Source of the DNA: Proteiniphilum sp. UBA5283
GTDB lineage: Bacteria; Bacteroidota; Bacteroidia; Bacteroidales; Dysgonomonadaceae
DNA length: 29,447 nucleotides
Assembly (NCBI GenBank): GCA_002408485.1
Contig: DHSP01000008.1
Coordinates: 1 to 29,447, forward strand
Direction: 5' to 3'
The notes beneath the pieces were generated by a model. The model saw only the letters and a program-made list of their open reading frames with translations, was not told where the DNA came from and ran no database searches. Of the stretch, positions 25,722 through 29,447 are shown piece after piece (position 1 is the first letter of the stretch; each line of letters starts with the position of its first letter). A program made the translations under genes and the position numbers.

Positions 25722-26198
25722 ATGAGAAAAGGTATTATTTTGCTGCTGTCTATGTGCATGCTTCCCCTATTCTTCTCTTCCTTATCGGCTCAAAACAGAA
25801 AGATGGACATGGCTGATTACGAAAAAAGGAAGATGGAATTTATCCGGAAAGAAGCAGGGCTCACGCAAGCCGAAGCTGTAAAATATTTCCCGTTGAACAG
25901 CGAGCTCACACAAAAGAAATTTGAACTCCATAAACTCCATAGGGATAAAGTACAACGGATTAAGGACAACAGCAACATTTCCGACGAAGAATACAGAAGA
26001 ATGCTCGACGATGATGTTGAGATTAAGATCAGGGAAGCCGCACTCGACAAAGAATATGCCACCAAATTCGAAAAAGTTCTCAGCCCGGAAAAACTTTACC
26101 GGGCACAACAAGCTGAAAAAAACTTCATTCAGAAGGAAGTAACCAACTTCCGAAGTGAACAGGGAAACAGAGGCAGCGGAAACAGCCGAAGAAGGTAA
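25722..26198 (+). CDS. Spy/CpxP-like periplasmic protein
   Basis: The 158-residue product has a signal peptide (MRKGIILLLSMCMLPLFFSS, then LSAQ at about residue 24) and a mature part that is almost wholly charged alpha-helix. It contains KRKMEFIRKEAGLTQAEAVK, KFELHKLHRDKVQRIKD and YATKFEKVLSPEKLYRAQQA. The two-helix pattern, with 'LT..EA..f.pl..e...k..el' and 'vLsPEKl..'-type segments, resembles Spy/CpxP or heavy-metal-sensor-type chaperones of the periplasm. The basic C-terminal tail (GNRGSGNSRRR) is unusual. Bacteroidota carry many such genes behind ECF sigma factors. It is the last gene of the cassette; a hairpin follows at 26225. Confidence 0.82.
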   Translation: MRKGIILLLSMCMLPLFFSSLSAQNRKMDMADYEKRKMEFIRKEAGLTQAEAVKYFPLNSELTQKKFELHKLHRDKVQRIKDNSNISDEEYRRMLDDDVEIKIREAALDKEYATKFEKVLSPEKLYRAQQAEKNFIQKEVTNFRSEQGNRGSGNSRRR

Positions 26199-26224
26199 TG
26201 TTCTTTAAACCTCTTCAGGCAAAC

Positions 26225-26270
26225 ATGCGGCAATCGGCGCTCATTATAGCCTTCCGCATTCTTTAATTTT
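26225..26270 (+). terminator. probable terminator of the ECF sigma cassette
   Basis: ATGCGG (26225-26230) and CCGCAT (26254-26259) form a short stem with an inner GGC/GCC pair. The tail is TCTTTAATTTT. The stem is short, so this is a moderate call. Confidence 0.45.
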
Positions 26271-26307
26271 GGAAAATAATAATTCTCTTTGGCCTAATCG
26301 TATAAAA

Positions 26308-26349
26308 TAATTGTCTATAAATGTCTGGCAGACAAGTTATAGACAATTA
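26308..26349. terminator. 13-base inverted repeat beside the tmRNA 3' end
   Basis: TAATTGTCTATAA (26308-26320) and TTATAGACAATTA (26337-26349) are perfect complements, separated by 16 bases that themselves fold (TGTC-TGGCA-GACA). It lies 44 bases beyond the tmRNA 3' end. On the minus strand it is followed by TTTTATACG. It may terminate tmRNA transcription or, with its A/T-rich arms, be a protein-binding or recombination site. Confidence 0.45.
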
Positions 26350-26392
26350 AGCAGTTTTAAAGTATTGATAATAAAAGCGTTACAAATATTTG

Positions 26393-26789
26393 TGGAGTTG
26401 GAGGGATTCGAACCCTCGTCCAAACGAGGAAGCAATTTGCTTTCTACATGCTTAGCTTCATTTTATTTGTCGGGAAAGAGCGCGACTGAAGCCACCAAAC
26501 TCAATCCTTATCTTCTTAGTTTCGGAAAGGAGCCGAAGCCTCTCCCATCCTATCTCCGATTTATCTGCACCACCTGATCGGAACGCTTCGAAGCCAGAGC
26601 TTCCGGGTGATGTCTTGTCCCGCCACATGTGACGGGATTAAGCTTTAATCTACTGTACTTCGATTAAGCAGCAAGAGCGTAATTGTTATTGCCAGTTAAT
26701 TGTTTTGTCGTTTGAGATTAAAGTGCAAACCGACAACGCACTGCATGCTTACAAACCTCTTCTACCCGCTGTCAAAACCGGTCAACCCC
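26393..26789 (-). ncRNA. ssrA: transfer-messenger RNA
   Basis: tmRNA rescues stalled ribosomes and tags incomplete proteins for degradation. The 5' end GGGGTTG (26789 downwards) pairs with CAACTCC at the 3' end (26394-26400) to form the acceptor stem. The T-arm is GAGGG-TTCGAAT-CCCTC. The tag reading frame lies at 26664-26693 on the minus strand and reads GNNNYALAA, then TAA. The YALAA ending is typical of Bacteroidota. A 5' strand GACCGGTTTTGACAG follows the acceptor arm, as in other tmRNAs. The genome does not encode CCA after the discriminator base A (26393), so it must be added enzymatically. Mature length is about 397 bases before CCA addition. Confidence 0.97.
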
Positions 26790-26827
26790 ATATTGTGAAA
26801 GAACGCATCTTTATCACGGATAAGACA

Positions 26828-26859
26828 CAAAAGTAGGCAAATGGTTTAATTATGCCAAA
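26828..26859 (-). promoter_or_regulatory. complete Bacteroidota promoter for tmRNA
   Basis: On the minus strand TTTG (26856-26859) is followed by a 20-base spacer and TACTTTTG (26828-26835), the canonical -33 and -7 elements. Transcription should begin near 26820, leaving about 30 bases of leader to be removed to make the tmRNA 5' end. Confidence 0.8.
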
Positions 26860-26915
26860 TATATTACACATTATCTACTACCCCCCTTATAACCAACTAA
26901 ATATTAGAATCGATA

Positions 26916-27551
26916 CTATTTTAGATTTATTCCCCATCTTTTTCTTGTTCCTTTCTCTTCTAATTCAATATATCCTTCTAGATTAAATGAAGAAAGAATG
27001 TCTGTTTTGTTTTTATTAAAAATATCAATCATAGCATCAATACAAGGAGCTCCATGTTTTTTAAACTGTTTGAATTGTAAATATGCATTTTTATTAATCA
27101 ATATGCAAGATGGATGAATATATGGATATTTAATTTTGTTAAAACTTTTCCACCAATACTTTTTGTGTTGATCCTTTTCCAGGCCCTTTTTATCTACCAT
27201 CAACTCCTTTCCTACTGCATATCCTTTATAATGATTATACATATCATTAATTATTTCTTTTTTTATATACACATCGCTATCCATTATCAAAAGAAAGTCA
27301 TAAAAAGAAGTCGTAATACCATAATGCATACCTGGTCCGTGGTGAATATTATATCCAAGTCGCTCAACTTTTATATTTTTATCTTCCTTTTCTAAATCTT
27401 CAAAATAAAACTGTCCATCATCACTACCATCAATAATCCGATAAGGGATTGTAGGATAAATCTTTCTCACCGAATTATATTGTCTATATATAAGATCCGG
27501 GGTTTTATAATGAACTGTTAGAACTTCTACATTGTTTGTCATTATCATCAT
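26916..27551 (-). CDS. AT-rich glycosyltransferase-like protein
   Basis: The 211-residue protein looks like a GT-A glycosyltransferase. It has an N-terminal strand (NNVEVLTVHYKTPDLIYRQY), NIKVERLGYNIHHGPGMHYG, and the acidic motif FLLIMDSDVYIKKEI (near residues 85-100), where DSD is the likely metal-binding DxD. Lys, Asn, Ile and Tyr are strongly over-represented and the DNA is far richer in A/T than the core genes around it (in 27001-27060 only 16 of 60 bases are G or C), which suggests recent transfer. In-frame Mets at 27551, 27548 and 27542 leave the start uncertain; MTNN at 27542 is a good alternative. It lies 27 bases after another glycosyltransferase gene, probably one operon. Sugar and acceptor are unknown. 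Confidence 0.8.
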   Translation of the reverse strand: MMIMTNNVEVLTVHYKTPDLIYRQYNSVRKIYPTIPYRIIDGSDDGQFYFEDLEKEDKNIKVERLGYNIHHGPGMHYGITTSFYDFLLIMDSDVYIKKEIINDMYNHYKGYAVGKELMVDKKGLEKDQHKKYWWKSFNKIKYPYIHPSCILINKNAYLQFKQFKKHGAPCIDAMIDIFNKNKTDILSSFNLEGYIELEEKGTRKRWGINLK

Positions 27552-27578
27552 TCCAAGTATTATTTATTTCTCAAAATT

Positions 27579-28643
27579 TTATGCAATGCGTATACTACCC
27601 TCAAGATCAGTTGTAGTAAGAACCAGATAACTTATCATTTTACGGGTCGAAACTTGCTTCTCATAATATCCGATATGACTTGGATCCAATGGATTAAAGT
27701 ATTCTCTGGCTAATGATTTTTTTATTTTTGAGCCAGGAACGTGAATGCGTTTTTCTTTGAAAGTAATATATCTCACCTCTTCCTTATTCATTCTTAGTAA
27801 TTTCTTCGCATCACCTTCTATGTTAACTCCATAAACAAGCTTCTGCAGATATATATTTTCAGTCTTTACAAAAACATTATGGGGAAAGAAAATACTTATA
27901 ATCTTGTTTATCAATTTCGAGTATGTACGCTGATAATGTAATTTACCTCCCAATACCTGAAAAAAAAGAGGTTTATGTCTTTTATTCAGAATATCAATAA
28001 CTTCCTTGTCATTTTTTCGATCAGTGATTCTCTTCGATTGTTTTCGAATACGATAATATAAACCAACTAATGGTAGCCGAACAAAATCTCCTCCATGCTC
28101 AAAAATCGACAACCAGAAATCCCAGTCTTCACGACCCGGTATTTCCCGACAATATCCGCCCACCAACTTCCAGTCGGACTTTCTGTACATTGAGCAGACA
28201 TCAATAATATTCCTCCGACAAAGCAAGTCCAGACTAAAAGGTTTAAAAACCCATCGTCCACTCTTATTTCCAAAAAAATGAGCCTCTCTGCTTACAACTT
28301 TAACATTCGGGTTTGCATCCAATACCTTAACGGCAGCCGAGATGTAATTATAGGCAATCAAATCATCTGCATCTACCGGAAGAATGTAAGTACCATCAGC
28401 CATTTCAATTCCCAGGTTTCTGGCAGCAGAAACTCCACTGTTCGGTTGAGAATATACACGTATACGGCCATCCTTTTCAGCTAATTGATTTGCAATGGCC
28501 AAAGATTGATCTGTAGAACCATCGTCAATAACAATTACCTCAAATTCAGCATAATCCGACTTCAACACCGACTCGAGGCTTGCAGCCAGATACTTTTCCA
28601 TATTATACACAGGAACAATCACCGACACTTTACTTTGTTTCAT
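27579..28643 (-). CDS. family 2 glycosyltransferase
   Basis: From the ATG at 28643 the protein has 354 residues and begins directly with the GT2 core: KVSVIVPVYNMEKYLAASLE, then FEVIVIDDGSTDQSLAIA, NSGVSAARNLGIEMADG, and the metal-binding DxD in YILPVDADDLIAYNYI. The later GREDWDFWLSIFEHGGDFV (the 'ED' catalytic base region) fits the family. The C-terminal third is basic and unassigned. A longer frame begins at 28682, but a TAnnTTTG promoter element lies there, so 28643 is preferred. It probably makes a surface polysaccharide or glycoprotein glycan. It is followed by the AT-rich glycosyltransferase gene, and no other cluster member is visible in the window. Confidence 0.9.
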   Translation of the reverse strand: MKQSKVSVIVPVYNMEKYLAASLESVLKSDYAEFEVIVIDDGSTDQSLAIANQLAEKDGRIRVYSQPNSGVSAARNLGIEMADGTYILPVDADDLIAYNYISAAVKVLDANPNVKVVSREAHFFGNKSGRWVFKPFSLDLLCRRNIIDVCSMYRKSDWKLVGGYCREIPGREDWDFWLSIFEHGGDFVRLPLVGLYYRIRKQSKRITDRKNDKEVIDILNKRHKPLFFQVLGGKLHYQRTYSKLINKIISIFFPHNVFVKTENIYLQKLVYGVNIEGDAKKLLRMNKEEVRYITFKEKRIHVPGSKIKKSLAREYFNPLDPSHIGYYEKQVSTRKMISYLVLTTTDLEGSIRIA

Positions 28644-28679
28644 AAAAATATTATCTAAACAAAACCTTTTTTCGACCAG

Positions 28680-28687
28680 CAAAGTTA
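28680..28687 (-). promoter_or_regulatory. -7 promoter element for the glycosyltransferase operon
   Basis: The minus strand reads TAACTTTG (TAnnTTTG), 37 bases ahead of the ATG at 28643, and overlaps the alternative upstream start codon. Confidence 0.5.
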
Positions 28688-28851
28688 GTAACTTTATTTT
28701 ACTTTCGGCTTGAAATCAAACCCTTCAATAATAATTCCCCTTCAGTTGGTATTGTTGATGAGCAATTTTTCGTGACTGATTCAACAAGCAACAATTTCCT
28801 TCAGGTAGCCATTGAATCAACTTAACGGAATCTCTGTCAGCAGACAACATC

Positions 28852-29103
28852 TCACTCTTTTTCATCCATTTTTTGCTTTTCCATTTCAATACGTTCTTTT
28901 TCGGCGGCGGCTCTTATTTTTTCGACATCAATGCCTTCCTTTATCAATTGACATTCGCGCGGCCGTTCAAGTTGAAATTGATATTCTTCGTCGTCTTCCT
29001 GAAACTGACTCACCAGTTTCCCATTCCAAAAATCTATCGAATCCATCTTGGCAATAATTAAATTCCACGTCTCAATATCCGTATTTTTGGTCTTATGTTC
29101 CAC
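28852..29103 (-). CDS. small hypothetical protein, probably the 3' part of a frameshifted gene
   Basis: The 83-codon frame starts at a GTG (29103). It contains ETWNLIIAKMDSIDFWNGKL and a charged helical tail (EKIRAAAEKERIEMEKQKMD). The frame is open upstream of the GTG for another 21 codons (reading DSRTDGSGSYDAGKRVEHK) with no start codon, so the real protein seems longer. A second minus-strand frame, open from 29275 down to a TAG at 29144-29146, runs into the same place, and the two meet at a run of six T (29150-29155). Losing one base there would join them. This suggests a pseudogene or an assembly error. The 'GGY-x-PGK ... E-W ... FW' pattern is weakly like a family of small uncharacterised proteins; no function is claimed. 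Confidence 0.4.
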   Translation of the reverse strand: MEHKTKNTDIETWNLIIAKMDSIDFWNGKLVSQFQEDDEEYQFQLERPRECQLIKEGIDVEKIRAAAEKERIEMEKQKMDEKE

Positions 29104-29447
29104 TCTTTTCCCTGCATCATAACTGCCGGAACCATCGGTTCTACTATCCTTTTTTAAATTGACAAATCACCTTATCGGCTTTTTTACATTTCAACGATGT
29201 AAATACTATGAAGCCGACTTTCACCTCAGATGCATTTCTATAGAACTGAAAACAACAAACATATACCCTGCTACTCTATCCCATTAAAAGTATATTGAAC
29301 AATCGGGCAATTTACAAACTCCTGTTTTCACAAAAGATAACAAACATCCATGCAAGATTTTTTAAATAAAGAGATTAGAACTATAAACCAAAGTATATCA
29401 GAAACAATTTACAAAGAAAACCGTTGAACTATATGATCAACTAAAAA
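29104..29447. other. right-edge region without a clear gene
   Basis: About 340 AT-rich bases. The minus strand holds the possible upstream half of the broken gene described at 28852 (open frame 29147-29275). On the plus strand a 25-codon frame starts at ATG 29350 and ends at 29427 (MQDFLNKEIRTINQSISETI...); I cannot tell whether it is real. No RNA gene or repeat is seen. Confidence 0.4.

Noticed and set aside
26311..26577. 88-codon plus-strand frame overlapping the tmRNA 3' half
   Set aside because: The tmRNA acceptor stem and T-arm account for the sequence; the frame has no protein character.
26790..26915. Possible integrase or attachment-site duplication beside tmRNA
   Set aside because: No integrase gene and no duplicate of the tmRNA 3' end is present in the window.

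Overview
The window looks like ordinary chromosome from a member of the Bacteroidota, most likely order Bacteroidales. The evidence is the protein families: DUF3467 and DUF4492 proteins beside cydAB, SPOR and DUF4382 lipoproteins, an ECF sigma factor cassette, and a tmRNA tag ending in YALAA. Many start codons are preceded by the Bacteroidota -7 promoter element TAnnTTTG, and Shine-Dalgarno sequences are generally weak. I cannot assign a genus.

Layout. 1-4.7 kb (minus strand) is an envelope segment: a truncated FadL/OMPP1-type outer-membrane protein, an aromatic-repeat secreted protein, a PhnP-like metallo-beta-lactamase-fold hydrolase, a SPOR lipoprotein and a DUF4382 lipoprotein. 5-5.6 kb (plus) is a lone lipoprotein. 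5.6-10.8 kb (minus) holds the glycine-cleavage P-protein, a glyoxalase-II-like hydrolase, and rsmG translationally coupled to a DUF3298/RsiV-like lipoprotein. 11-14.4 kb (minus) is a respiratory operon, DUF3467 - DUF4492 - cydA - cydB, ending in a clear terminator. 14.5-16.9 kb is a divergent pair, alanine dehydrogenase (minus) and class II fructose-bisphosphate aldolase (plus). 16.9-21.5 kb (minus) has a large 4-alpha-glucanotransferase with two N-terminal starch-binding modules and an AspT/YidE-type transporter. 21.6-23.2 kb is a convergent glycosyltransferase / prmA pair. 23.5-26.2 kb (plus) is a TPR protein followed by an ECF sigma factor, a small one-TM protein (possible anti-sigma) and a Spy/CpxP-like periplasmic protein. 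26.4-26.8 kb (minus) is the tmRNA gene with a full Bacteroidota promoter. 26.9-28.6 kb (minus) is a two-gene glycosyltransferase operon, one gene strikingly AT-rich, followed by an apparently decayed small gene up to the window edge.

How it fits together. Most of the window is core metabolism (glycine and alanine catabolism, glycolysis, alpha-glucan breakdown, microaerobic respiration) and translation quality control (RsmG, PrmA, tmRNA). The accessory parts are the aromatic-repeat surface protein, the ECF sigma cassette and the glycosyltransferase patch beside tmRNA. I found no CRISPR array, integrase, transposase or obvious defence island. The best leads for something undescribed are the aromatic-repeat protein, the small membrane protein of the cytochrome bd operon, and the sigma / one-TM / Spy-like cassette.
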